From JAXFQS01 sp051892815 (GTDB lineage Bacteria > Verrucomicrobiota > Kiritimatiellia > RFP12 > DVOR01): a stretch of 18,710 bases of DNA. The notes beneath the pieces are model-generated. The model searched no databases and was not told the DNA's origin. It was given only the letters and a program-made list of their open reading frames with translations. The position numbers and the translations under genes were made by a program. Below are positions 1-7,600 of the stretch, piece after piece. Within the stretch, counting starts at the first letter, position 1. Every line of letters begins with the position of its first letter. The stretch is taken from assembly GCA_051892815.1 (NCBI GenBank), contig JBJFGP010000090.1, positions 1 to 18,710 of the forward strand. Direction: 5' to 3'.

Positions 1-395
1 CTTTCTCCGCGTAGCATGATTGAACTGTATTTGCCTACGTGGTTGATTCCGTGGACGGTTGTGACTATGGGGATCTGGGTGCCGGTCAAGCGAATGAGCC
101 AGCCTGGCACTCGGCTTCGAATGTGGATGAGGTCTGGTTTGATTTGCTTCAACAGTCGCCGCAGATGGAGCACGCGCCAAGGCACGGTCAGGATGTTTTT
201 GGATGCCACATCGGCCTGGAAGACTTTACCGCCGTCGTGTTCGATTTGCTGGCAGAGTTTGCCCCCACGCGTGAGTACGCTGTTGCGCCAGCCTGCGGCA
301 TGGAAGAGCCGGTTGAGTTCCACGACTCCGCGTTCTACGCCGCCTTCGTTGAGCTCGGGGACTATTTGAAGAATGTGGTAGGTTTTCGGTTCCAT
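1..395 (-). CDS. GT4-family glycosyltransferase, N-terminal part (cut by left edge)
   Basis: The reading frame stays open to the left edge, so about 131 N-terminal residues are visible and the C-terminal donor-binding domain is missing. It starts at an ATG 28 nt after the stop of the 83-aa gene; an in-frame TGA lies a short way upstream, so no longer start is available. I see no clear ribosome binding site. The N-terminus shows the glycine-rich loop of GT-B enzymes (VPELNEGGVERGVVELN, about residues 12-28). A PDLIHIRS strand follows near residue 90 and a TTVHGINHVGKYSSI segment near residues 112-126, which matches the STxHG region of GT4 lipopolysaccharide-type sugar transferases. Such enzymes move a sugar from a nucleotide-sugar to a glycan acceptor at the inner face of the membrane. 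Acceptor and donor cannot be told from this fragment. Its position after envelope genes fits a role in LPS or exopolysaccharide assembly (inference). Confidence 0.8.
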   Translation of the reverse strand, partial: MEPKTYHILQIVPELNEGGVERGVVELNRLFHAAGWRNSVLTRGGKLCQQIEHDGGKVFQADVASKNILTVPWRVLHLRRLLKQIKPDLIHIRSRVPGWLIRLTGTQIPIVTTVHGINHVGKYSSIMLRGE

Positions 396-423
396 CGGGG
401 TATGCTGGGCATTACGATGGGAA

Positions 424-675
424 TCAATGCCAAAACATCAGCAGGAGCCATAGGATACTGAGAGCGAGCCCGATTGTCAAGAGTCTTCGTCCTCGCCTTT
501 CGGCTTGGTCTTCTTCGATTGTCAAGGGTGTCCCGAATTGACCTCGCAGGGGCAGGATGCCGAAGAATTCGCCCGAGCGGCGACTGCGCACGCGGAAACG
601 CTTGGGGCGCATGTCGGTTTCGCGCCAGACGCCGTCTTGAGAACCTGAAAGGGGAAGGCGAGGGGGGCGGCTCAT
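424..675 (-). CDS. Small protein with C-terminal transmembrane helix (83 aa), unknown function
   Basis: I do not recognise this protein. Its ATG overlaps the TGA of the upstream LysM lipoprotein gene in an ATGA arrangement, which argues for a real, translationally coupled gene. The first 64 residues are polar and strongly basic, with an Arg/Lys-rich stretch near residues 23-33 (RPKRFRVRSRR) and a second basic patch at 60-64. Residues about 65-82 form one hydrophobic helix (LLTIGLALSILWLLLMFW) that ends the protein one residue before the stop. This is the layout of a tail-anchored inner-membrane protein with its soluble part in the cytoplasm, following the positive-inside rule. It sits between a lipoprotein and a glycosyltransferase, so an envelope role is possible but not shown. 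Confidence 0.6.
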   Translation of the reverse strand: MSRPPRLPLSGSQDGVWRETDMRPKRFRVRSRRSGEFFGILPLRGQFGTPLTIEEDQAERRGRRLLTIGLALSILWLLLMFWH

Positions 676-1673
676 GGGAGTTTAATGGTCTGTCCGGTGC
701 GTAACCTGCCGTCCGGGTCGATGACGGTTCGGTTGAGGTCGCGTATCTTTTTCCACATGGATTTGTCGCCATAGAACTCTTCGGCAAGCCGGAAGAGGGT
801 GTCGCCAGGGCGGACGGTGTAGGTCTTGGGATGGTCGACGGTTGCGGGGATTTCTTGCTCGCGTAAGGGGTTGATGAAGCCTCGAATGGGTGAGGACTTT
901 TTCTCCGGCTCGTCTGACGGGGGCTTGACATCTGGAAGGGCTTGGGTCTCTTCCGGGCGTGTCTCGGATTCTTTGATGAGGGCGCGCGCTTCGTTGAGGC
1001 GTTGCTTTTTTTGGTCGGCTTCGGGAGATGGTTTGCGTTGGCGAAGGTCGTTGGCGACTTGTGCGGCGGAAGGGCCAGATGGCTTGGCCGGGGTGGACTG
1101 TACCTGCTGGAGGAGGTCGCGCAAACGAGCGTTGTCTTTTTCGAGTGCGGCGACTTTGGAATCGAGTTTTGCACGCTCGGCTTCGGCTACTTTGAGTTGT
1201 CCTTCGAGTTGGGCAAGACGGGTTTTCAGCTCGGCATTCTTGCCGATAATTTTGGCCTTGTCGGCGTCGGCGGAGATGCCCGAGGCGGCGAGGAGGCGTC
1301 CGGTGAGAAGTTGTTCGGCGTTTTGGCGCCGGGCGAGGGCAACCTGTTTCTTCTCGCTATCGTCGCCGCGCGTGGCGAGGTAGCGGCTGTAGTGGTAAAT
1401 GGCTTCGACGAGGCGGTCGGTATGGTCGTGGAGGAGGACGGCCAACTGGAAGTGGGCTGAGAGCGCCTTGGGGTTGTCGTCAAGAAGGGCCTCGTAGCAG
1501 GCAATGGCTTTTTTCCACTCGCCGAGGCGTTCGGCCTCAAGCCCTTCCTGGAAATGGGTGTTCTGCCGCTCGTGATTCTCTACCGCCGCCAGGTCGTGGG
1601 GCCCCCTTCCACAGCCGGCAAGCGCCATCGCCAAAAGCAATATAGGAACGAGGTGTGGGAATTGCAAGGACAT
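672..1673 (-). CDS. Lipoprotein with TPR, coiled-coil and C-terminal LysM domain
   Basis: This is a predicted envelope lipoprotein of 333 aa. A hydrophobic signal peptide ends in a lipobox (LAGC, residues 18-21), so Cys21 should be lipidated. A tetratricopeptide-like helical region (about 40-101) is followed by a charged coiled coil (about 140-192) and a Pro/Glu/Lys-rich linker (about 195-280). A LysM domain closes the protein (about 284-332, beginning TYTVRPGDTLFRLAEEFYG). LysM domains bind peptidoglycan, so the protein probably tethers a membrane to the wall; the TPR may hold a partner. I chose the ATG because a candidate promoter leaves a 5' leader of about 40 nt. A TTG ten codons upstream would extend the frame to 1703 and add an Arg to the signal peptide. 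The stop overlaps the next gene (ATGA). Confidence 0.85.
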   Translation of the reverse strand: MSLQFPHLVPILLLAMALAGCGRGPHDLAAVENHERQNTHFQEGLEAERLGEWKKAIACYEALLDDNPKALSAHFQLAVLLHDHTDRLVEAIYHYSRYLATRGDDSEKKQVALARRQNAEQLLTGRLLAASGISADADKAKIIGKNAELKTRLAQLEGQLKVAEAERAKLDSKVAALEKDNARLRDLLQQVQSTPAKPSGPSAAQVANDLRQRKPSPEADQKKQRLNEARALIKESETRPEETQALPDVKPPSDEPEKKSSPIRGFINPLREQEIPATVDHPKTYTVRPGDTLFRLAEEFYGDKSMWKKIRDLNRTVIDPDGRLRTGQTIKLP

Positions 1674-1721
1674 GGTTGGACTGGTTCGTAGGCTTGGGGT
1701 CAATCGGTTGCTAGGACTTCT

Positions 1722-1750
1722 ATTAAACCATATTTTCCTTCCAACTTCAA
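1722..1750 (-). promoter_or_regulatory. Candidate sigma-70 promoter for the LysM lipoprotein gene
   Basis: On the minus strand a TTGAAG (-35, 1745-1750) and a TTTAAT (-10, 1722-1727) are separated by exactly 17 nt of AT-rich DNA in a GC-rich region. A start site near 1715 would give a leader of about 40 nt before the ATG. It lies downstream of the FadL-gene terminator, as expected for a new unit. Confidence 0.55.
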
Positions 1751-1802
1751 TCTTGGAACGCGCTTCCGGGTGGGAAATCCTTCAGGGGAAGGGCGAGGAA
1801 CC

Positions 1803-1840
1803 CAAAAGCCAACGGCTCCCGCGGGTATCCGCAGGAGCCG
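1803..1840 (-). terminator. Hairpin terminator after the FadL-family gene
   Basis: A stem of about 12 bp with one G-T pair (arms near 1813-1824 and 1829-1840, loop of 4 nt) lies 28 nt after the FadL stop. On the minus strand it is followed within a few bases by a short run of T (TTGGCTTTT). Stem strength and position support an intrinsic terminator, although the T tract is short. Confidence 0.75.
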
Positions 1841-1867
1841 GGAATAGATGCTTTTTAGGCGATGGGG

Positions 1868-3172
1868 TTAAAACTTGGCCCCGACATTGAGCGCCAGCAT
1901 GTGGGCCCGCGAGTGGCTGAAGTCAGCAGTCAAAGCCTGGTGCGCGGCGCCGTGGACGGTGCGCGTCTCGTCGGTCCCATAGAGGAAACTGTAGCTCAAA
2001 TCGACCGTGAGCCAATCGTAGGTGTAGCCAAGCCCCGAACTGAGAATGAAACGGTCGGCAGCCGGGACAATCGTATCGGCATTTCCCTCCGCAGTCGGGT
2101 CCATGTCATAGACAAAACCCATGCGCCACTTGAAGTTGTCGATAAACTGCCACTCGCCGCCGATGCCGAAACGGAAAACATCGTGATAGTTCTTCGTGGT
2201 GCCCATCACGGTCTTACCACCAAAGGCGTTCAGTGGCTGATTGACATTGATGTTGAGTGCCTCGTAGGAACTCCACTGCGTCCAAGTCACGATCGCGCCG
2301 AAAAGCCAGTCTTTGGTCGGTGCATAGTTCACGCCCGTCACAAATGCCTGCGGCAAAACAATCTTCCCGTCACCCTTGGTGTTTTTCTGGCAGCCGGGAA
2401 CCATATTGGACGGGACACGGGATTCCGTCCAGATGTCACCTTTGATGTGAAGCCAAGTCGGGGAACGATAGGTAAAGCCCCATGACCACTTATCCGTAAT
2501 GCGGTAGCGAACGGCGGCATTCCACCCGAAACCAACATCGTCGCCATCGACATTGAAGGTTTGCTCGCGGAAACGGTCGTGCAGGAATTCAGGTACGCCC
2601 ATTGCACTTAAAGCGGCGGAAGGAGCATTGTGCAGCGGCCGGCTGTGGTACTCGAATGCCGCATACATGATACGCATCCCCAGCGCAAGGGAAAGGTCAT
2701 CTGTCAACTTGTAGGCAATCGTAGGATTGATTGTAAAGGTTTCCAGCGACGTGTCGTAGCTGCTGTAGGCAAGATCCCAGTTGCTGTGGTAGCGGGTGCC
2801 GAGACCGAACTCAGTATACTCCCCGAATCCAAGCCACCACCTGTCTGAAAGCTGCCAAGTCGCAAAGACCGCAGGAATGGCGAATGTGTCGCGCTTCATA
2901 TGGTACTTGCGCCCGGTTTCGCGGATAGAAATGTCGGTCGTCGGTACGATGGCGGTCAGTCCGCCGTAAAGGCTGACACCTTCCAAATCCGTCATAGCCG
3001 CCGGGTTGTCTGCAATGGTCGAAGCATCGGCGGCCTCGCCAATGACTGCGCCTCCCATAGCCATACCTCTGGCGCTGTGTTCGTAGATGGCAAAACCGGC
3101 TCCATATGTTGTCGAGCAGAGGCTCAACAGGCTCAGAATCAGAATCGACCGTGCGGAACTTTTTGTGGACAT
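1868..3172 (-). CDS. OmpP1/FadL-family outer-membrane transport protein
   Basis: This 434-aa protein is a predicted outer-membrane beta-barrel for uptake of hydrophobic molecules; FadL family members carry long-chain fatty acids or aromatic compounds. A signal peptide (about residues 1-24) is followed by a mature N-terminus beginning AGFAIYEHSARGMAMGGA. That is the FadL pattern in which the N-terminus plugs the barrel, and the NPAAM motif near residue 55 is also typical. The rest alternates short aromatic-rich strands, and the last residue is Phe, the usual signal for barrel insertion by BAM. An ATG 24 codons upstream is in frame. I prefer this start because AGAGGT lies 10 nt ahead of it and it gives a clean signal peptide. 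The gene stands alone between a candidate promoter and a terminator. The substrate cannot be read from sequence. Confidence 0.9.
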   Translation of the reverse strand: MSTKSSARSILILSLLSLCSTTYGAGFAIYEHSARGMAMGGAVIGEAADASTIADNPAAMTDLEGVSLYGGLTAIVPTTDISIRETGRKYHMKRDTFAIPAVFATWQLSDRWWLGFGEYTEFGLGTRYHSNWDLAYSSYDTSLETFTINPTIAYKLTDDLSLALGMRIMYAAFEYHSRPLHNAPSAALSAMGVPEFLHDRFREQTFNVDGDDVGFGWNAAVRYRITDKWSWGFTYRSPTWLHIKGDIWTESRVPSNMVPGCQKNTKGDGKIVLPQAFVTGVNYAPTKDWLFGAIVTWTQWSSYEALNINVNQPLNAFGGKTVMGTTKNYHDVFRFGIGGEWQFIDNFKWRMGFVYDMDPTAEGNADTIVPAADRFILSSGLGYTYDWLTVDLSYSFLYGTDETRTVHGAAHQALTADFSHSRAHMLALNVGAKF

Positions 3173-3215
3173 GCTGTGCAGTACCTCTTGGAATTCTGTG
3201 AATTGCAAAAGAGGT

Positions 3216-3265
3216 AGGATAACGGATGTAGGGCTTCTGCGCAAGACAATTTTCGGGAGATTGTC
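3216..3265 (-). promoter_or_regulatory. Candidate promoter with adjoining inverted repeat upstream of the FadL gene
   Basis: A weak promoter is possible: TTGCGC (3239-3244), 17 nt, TATCCT (3216-3221). Directly upstream lies an inverted repeat GACAAT-N9-ATTGTC (3245-3265), whose outer arm also contains a TTGACA (3262-3267). The repeat could be an operator for a regulator of lipid uptake. It could also be a short stem at the end of the HD-gene transcript. Neither is proven. Confidence 0.35.
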
Positions 3266-3280
3266 AAAAGTCGTTATATT

Positions 3281-4084
3281 TCAATTTGAACTTAAATTTC
3301 CGAAGAGTGGTAGGAGTGTGGGATCTGCGGTGATTTCCAGCAATAGCTGGCGACGGAACTCAAGTTCGTTTCGTTTTGCTGCCAAAGCGCGGGTGGCGGG
3401 AAACTCGAGTTCGCAGGTAATCCAGCCGACTTGAATCATAATGAAGTCGGCCAGGCAGGTTATGGCTTGGTAGTCGACAGGCTGGCGGTTTTGAATCGCG
3501 AAGCGGACGGCTGGACTGACTGGGGCGTGCACGGGAAGCCCCCAGAATATGTCTGGATTTTTCAGCAACTCGCCGCTCTCTGCCGTGTACCTCAGGAGGG
3601 CGAGGATGTCCAGTTTGTCTGCGTCGCGAACCAAACGGCTCAGGTCCAGTTGTAGGCCTTGATGTTCGGGGGGGATTGACTTTTTGTTGTGGACGCGAAC
3701 GGCTTCTGTGATTCGGGCGATGGCGTCTGAAGGGAGCCCGTCAAGCAGATTCTTTTCGGCAATCAGTTCGGCAGAGCGTTCGCCGTGGTCGATGCTTTTC
3801 CGGTCGCTGAAGGTGCCGTAGCGCAGAAATTGTTCAAACCGTGAGATGTCGTGGAACCAGGCTGCCCAAAGCCCCTCTTGTAGGCGGTCGTCCGGCCAGT
3901 TTTCGGTCTGCATGATGCGAAGGGCATCGGCTGCCACGCGCCGGGTGTGGTCGACCTTGAGTTGCATCATAGGTGGCAGGGCGCCGTCTTCCCGGAAGGT
4001 GTCCACATAATGAAAGAAGCGGTTGGGGGCAACCGCTTCGGCATCAAGGCGTTGGGGGGATGTCGTGTTTGTCGGGTCTTGCAT
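3281..4084 (-). CDS. HD-domain metal-dependent phosphohydrolase
   Basis: This 267-aa protein carries an HD superfamily active site. Candidate metal ligands in order are His46 (VDHTRRV), the His78-Asp79 pair (WFHDISRFEQ), His100 (DHGERS), His132 (VHNKK) and Asp154 or Asp156 (RDADKLD). This set of extra His and Asp residues fits HD proteins that bind two metals. Such enzymes hydrolyse phosphate esters of nucleotides or related molecules; the substrate here is unknown. There is no second domain, signal peptide or membrane helix, so it is cytoplasmic. The ATG lies 41 nt inside the end of the LpxL-family gene, and no SD motif is visible, so translation is probably coupled. An internal Met pair at 39-40 is a possible later start that still keeps the HD core. 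It ends the long gatC-led operon. Confidence 0.8.
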   Translation of the reverse strand: MQDPTNTTSPQRLDAEAVAPNRFFHYVDTFREDGALPPMMQLKVDHTRRVAADALRIMQTENWPDDRLQEGLWAAWFHDISRFEQFLRYGTFSDRKSIDHGERSAELIAEKNLLDGLPSDAIARITEAVRVHNKKSIPPEHQGLQLDLSRLVRDADKLDILALLRYTAESGELLKNPDIFWGLPVHAPVSPAVRFAIQNRQPVDYQAITCLADFIMIQVGWITCELEFPATRALAAKRNELEFRRQLLLEITADPTLLPLFGNLSSN

Positions 4085-5030
4085 AGAAAGGAAACTCTGC
4101 CGGCGAGGCGTGGTAAGGAATATCCCTCCATCGTTTGTACTGATAGAGCCATTGGGTAGGAAACCTTCGGATCAGCTGGCTGGAAGCATCGACTATGCGT
4201 TGTGTCAACCTTTCGACGGTTTCGCCGGGCATAGGTTGGATAATAATGGGCGTCTTGCACTGGTAGCTGCCATCGGGGCGGGCTTGCATATAGGCGACCC
4301 CCACAAGCGAGTGGGGCACCCTGAGAGCGAAGAAGGCGGGAGTTGGCGCCGTGCGCGCGCGGTGCCCCATAAAGTCTGTCCAGACACCACCTTCCCGGGC
4401 CGAAAGGTGTTGGTCTGCCAAGAGCGCAATGTTGCCGCCTTTCCGGAGCGTCCGCAGCAAGGGGCGGACGGCCCCCTCGCTCAGGACAATCTCCTGTCCA
4501 AAGCGGCTTCGGAAGCGATTGAGTTTTTCCGTCGTGTGCGCAGAGCCCAACGCTTTCCCGACGCTCATAAGCGGATAGCCCGCCGTGACCACCACATGCC
4601 CGGCCATCTCCCAATTGCCGTGATGGGCCGTGACGATGACTTTCGGCTGAGACTTTTCCAGGAAGTCGTGCCAGATGGGCGAAAGCGAAGTCCAGCACGA
4701 AAGTTTCTCGGGGTGGCGCTTGTCGAACCAAAACATGTCGAGCATCACGCGGACAATGTTTCGATAGGATCCTCGTAGAATCAGAGCCTTGCGTCTGGGC
4801 GAGGCATTCGGGAAAAGATAGTCGATGTTGGCCCGTGCGTATTGGGCCCCCCGACGGTCGAAGAAAGGCGCTAGAACCGCCCCCGTATTAGCGATCCATA
4901 GGACTACTCTACGCGGTAAAGGAGGGATAATCCAACACCCCAAAAGGATGGGCAGAAACTCGAAATGGGAGTAGAACCAACGCCACAAGCGCTTGCGCCA
5001 GGGTATAGGATAGCGGGACGGTTTGCTCAT
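4044..5030 (-). CDS. LpxL/HtrB-family Kdo2-lipid A acyltransferase
   Basis: This 328-aa enzyme belongs to the lysophospholipid/lipid A late acyltransferases (LpxL, LpxM, LpxP), which add a secondary acyl chain from acyl-ACP to lipid A at the inner membrane. The catalytic HX4D/E motif is visible as AHHGNWE (His136 to Glu141). A hydrophobic N-terminal stretch (about residues 24-55) should anchor it to the membrane. The DQHLSAREGGVWTDFMG region and the C-terminal QWLYQYKRWR segment are also typical of the family. Length is close to the family norm of about 300-320. Its ATG overlaps the stop of the radical SAM gene (ATGA), so the two are translationally coupled. The sequence alone does not separate LpxL from LpxM, so I give no symbol. 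Confidence 0.9.
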   Translation of the reverse strand: MSKPSRYPIPWRKRLWRWFYSHFEFLPILLGCWIIPPLPRRVVLWIANTGAVLAPFFDRRGAQYARANIDYLFPNASPRRKALILRGSYRNIVRVMLDMFWFDKRHPEKLSCWTSLSPIWHDFLEKSQPKVIVTAHHGNWEMAGHVVVTAGYPLMSVGKALGSAHTTEKLNRFRSRFGQEIVLSEGAVRPLLRTLRKGGNIALLADQHLSAREGGVWTDFMGHRARTAPTPAFFALRVPHSLVGVAYMQARPDGSYQCKTPIIIQPMPGETVERLTQRIVDASSQLIRRFPTQWLYQYKRWRDIPYHASPAEFPFYARPDKHDIPPTP

Positions 5031-5875
5031 TCCCCCGACTCCAGAGCCTGACGGATTTGCTGGACATCGACGCCAAACTGCTTGGCCAAATCGTCGAGCG
5101 GAATGGGATGGTGCGCAAAGAATGCCCGGACCGCTTCGGGCGAATAGACCAAGTGCGACTGGCTCCTTTCCGCGTGACGCTCGGTTGTCGCATCGAACAG
5201 GCGCCGCAACTGAGCCATGCGCTCTGGAGGGCAGGGGAGTACGGTGGAATCAGTAGGCTTGCGCTCGGCCGTATTGAGCGTCACGCTGTCGGGGGCGAAT
5301 GTCCGAGCCAGCCTGGCAATCCTGCCCATGCACTCGGTGCTGTCGTTGAAACCTGGGATGACAAAGACTTCCAAGTCGAGTTTTCCCTTGAAAGCCTTTC
5401 GGAAGAGCCGGTAGCCCTCTAGAATCTGCTCATGTCGCAGCGATGGCGCTGGGCGTACAACGGACTCGAATGAGGCCTGGTCCCACCAGTGGAGACTGAC
5501 CTTGACTACATCGGAAAGGGCCGCCTGCTCGCGTACCTCCGGCATCCAGAGCAACGAACCATTGGTCATCAGAAGCGCGTTGAACCGGGGCCGTTTCTTG
5601 ACCCACTCCAGCACCTTTCCAAAGCCCCGATGCAGAGTCGGTTCGCCCGAGCCACAGAGGGTAATGAAGTCGGCCGTGTTGCCCGCATCTGCCCAAGCGT
5701 CCAACTCGTGGAGAACCTCCTCCACGCACGGTTGGTCGGTTCTCTCGATGGTCGGATGGTCCGTTGGCTGAAGCTGGCAGAAACGGCAGTTGAACGAGCA
5801 GACCTTTCCCTTTGACAGGTCGACGCCAAGGGATTGGCCGTAGCGGCGGGAATAAACGGGACCGTAAAGGTACAT
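5027..5875 (-). CDS. Radical SAM protein of the COG0731 (TYW1-related) type
   Basis: This 282-aa protein is a radical SAM enzyme. The CxxxCxxC cluster motif binding [4Fe-4S] is Cys26, Cys30, Cys33, and a GSGEPT SAM-binding motif lies at 75-80. The N-terminal block YGPVYSRRYGQSLGVDL matches a bacterial group related to the catalytic domain of the wybutosine enzyme TYW1; those bacterial members have no agreed function. No Fe-S SPASM tail is seen. The last 35 residues (about 248-282) look like a small helical domain with a helix-turn-helix pattern (LDDLAKQFGVDVQQIRQAL). An in-frame ATG further upstream exists, but I chose this one because it follows the PilB stop by 1 nt (TGACATG) and starts at the family's conserved block. 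The stop overlaps the acyltransferase start. The substrate is unknown. Confidence 0.85.
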   Translation of the reverse strand: MYLYGPVYSRRYGQSLGVDLSKGKVCSFNCRFCQLQPTDHPTIERTDQPCVEEVLHELDAWADAGNTADFITLCGSGEPTLHRGFGKVLEWVKKRPRFNALLMTNGSLLWMPEVREQAALSDVVKVSLHWWDQASFESVVRPAPSLRHEQILEGYRLFRKAFKGKLDLEVFVIPGFNDSTECMGRIARLARTFAPDSVTLNTAERKPTDSTVLPCPPERMAQLRRLFDATTERHAERSQSHLVYSPEAVRAFFAHHPIPLDDLAKQFGVDVQQIRQALESGE

Positions 5876-5876
5876 G

Positions 5877-7598
5877 TCAGGTATAGCGCAGGACTTCGTC
5901 CACGGTCGTATATCCATCAAGCACATTGCGGATGCCATCTTCGCGCATCGTCCGCATGCCTAACTCGCGGGCCTTTTGGTGGATGTAGAGCGTAGGTCTC
6001 CGGTCGTTGATCATCTCTCGAATGGGGTCGCTGATGCGCAGGTATTCAAAGACGCCCTTTCTTCCTTTATAGCCGGTTCCGTTGCAGGTTTTGCACCCGG
6101 CGCCATAATAAAACTGGCGGTCTCCTACATCGCTTCTGGACAGCCCCATGCGGCGCAATACTTCGTCATCTGGGGCATAAGCCGTACGGCACTGGGCGCA
6201 GATGGTGCGGGTGAGACGCTGTGCGAGGACGGCCTGGAGTGTCGAGGAGATGAGGTAGGGGGCGACATTCATGTCGACCAGTCGTGTCACGGCACCGGCG
6301 GCGTTGTTGGTATGGAGGGTGGAAAAGACGAAGTGTCCGGTCAAGGCGGCCTGGACTGCGATTTCGGCTGTTTCCAGGTCACGAATTTCACCGATCATCA
6401 TAATGTCGGGGTCTTGGCGAAGGAAGGCGCGCAGGACGGCGGCGAATGTGTTGCCGACGACGGGGTTGATAGGAACCTGGATGATGCCTTCAATGTCGTA
6501 TTCGACCGGTTCTTCGGCGGTGAGGAGTTTCGAGTCGATGGTGTTGATGCGGCGGAGGGCTGAGTAGAGGGTGGTGGTTTTGCCTGAACCGGTTGGACCG
6601 GTGACGATGAAGATGCCGTTTGGCTTCTCGATGTCGAGGGTGATTTGCTCGTAGATGTCTTCGGGAAGGCCGATGTTTTCGAGGTCGAGGGATACGACGC
6701 TCCGGTCGAGGACGCGGAGCACGACGGATTCGCCGTGGACGGTTGGAAGGCAGGAGACGCGCAGGTCGACTTGGCGTCCGGCGACGGTAAGGGCGATACG
6801 TCCATCCTGGGGCACGCGGCGTTCGGCGATGTTCAGGTTGGACATGATTTTGATGCGCGAAATGATTGGGGTGGCAAGGTGGCGCGGCGGCGGGGCCATT
6901 TCATAGAGGGCTCCGTCGACGCGGTATCGAATTTTGAAGTCTTTCTCGAAGGGTTCGATGTGGATGTCGGAGGCGCGGTCGGTGACGGCTTGGTAGAGGA
7001 TGAGGTTGACGAAGCGTACGACGGGAGCGGCGGAAGCGGCGGCCTCAATGCTCTTTTCGTCTTCAGTGGTGATGTTGAGGGAGTCGTCGGCGGCCATGTT
7101 CTGTTCGAGGTCGTCGAGCATCTGGCTGACGGAGTTCTGGTCGTTTCCGTAGAACTCTTCGACGCGTTTGGCGATGGCGGATTCGGTGGCCATCGCGAAG
7201 CGCACATCGCGGGCGAGGACGAACATCAGCTCGTCCATAACCTGCGGCTCCACGAGGGTGGAAGTTGCCAATGTCACGCTCCCATTCTCGGCTTCGACTG
7301 GGATGACATTGTACATACGAGCCACGCTCGGAGGTATGGACGTTATGACCTCGGAGGAAAGTTGCAAATTCTCCAGGTCGATGACATCGCACCCTTGGTA
7401 GGAGGCCATCAACCCGAGCAACTCTTCTTCGCTGAGGATGCCTTGGGCGATGAGCAGTTCGCGGTAGGGCTTCCCCGAGGTCTCGTGCTCCTCCTGGAGG
7501 TCTGCGACCTGGGACTCGTCGAGATAGCCGTTGGAGACGACCAGTTCGACAATCGGATCGTGGATGGCGTCGGTGGCGGATGTCGTGGAATCGGACAT
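5877..7598 (-). CDS. pilB: PilB/GspE-family assembly ATPase (downstream copy)
   Basis: This 573-aa AAA-like secretion ATPase should power pilin or pseudopilin polymerisation from the cytoplasmic face of the inner membrane. An N-terminal MshEN-like region (about 15-150) precedes the motor. The motor shows GPTGSGKT (Walker A, 334-341), an Asp box with AEEPVEY near 361-367, DPDIMMIGEIRD (Walker B, 396-407) and a His box (TGHFVFSTLHT, 420-430). A zinc site of two CxxC pairs (467/470 and 502/505) is typical of PilB and GspE and absent from PilT. The usual RLG c-di-GMP motif in the N-terminal region is not evident (PYRELLIAQG). The ATG lies 2 nt after the pilT stop, with AGGG upstream. A GspE role in type II secretion cannot be excluded, since no pilin or secretin genes are in view. 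Confidence 0.9.
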   Translation of the reverse strand: MSDSTTSATDAIHDPIVELVVSNGYLDESQVADLQEEHETSGKPYRELLIAQGILSEEELLGLMASYQGCDVIDLENLQLSSEVITSIPPSVARMYNVIPVEAENGSVTLATSTLVEPQVMDELMFVLARDVRFAMATESAIAKRVEEFYGNDQNSVSQMLDDLEQNMAADDSLNITTEDEKSIEAAASAAPVVRFVNLILYQAVTDRASDIHIEPFEKDFKIRYRVDGALYEMAPPPRHLATPIISRIKIMSNLNIAERRVPQDGRIALTVAGRQVDLRVSCLPTVHGESVVLRVLDRSVVSLDLENIGLPEDIYEQITLDIEKPNGIFIVTGPTGSGKTTTLYSALRRINTIDSKLLTAEEPVEYDIEGIIQVPINPVVGNTFAAVLRAFLRQDPDIMMIGEIRDLETAEIAVQAALTGHFVFSTLHTNNAAGAVTRLVDMNVAPYLISSTLQAVLAQRLTRTICAQCRTAYAPDDEVLRRMGLSRSDVGDRQFYYGAGCKTCNGTGYKGRKGVFEYLRISDPIREMINDRRPTLYIHQKARELGMRTMREDGIRNVLDGYTTVDEVLRYT

Positions 7599-7600
7599 GG

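Noticed and set aside
362..1174. Minus-strand frame of 270 codons overlapping the lipoprotein and 83-aa genes
   Set aside because: Very Pro/Ser/Arg-rich, out of frame with the lipoprotein, and it would cover three better-supported genes.
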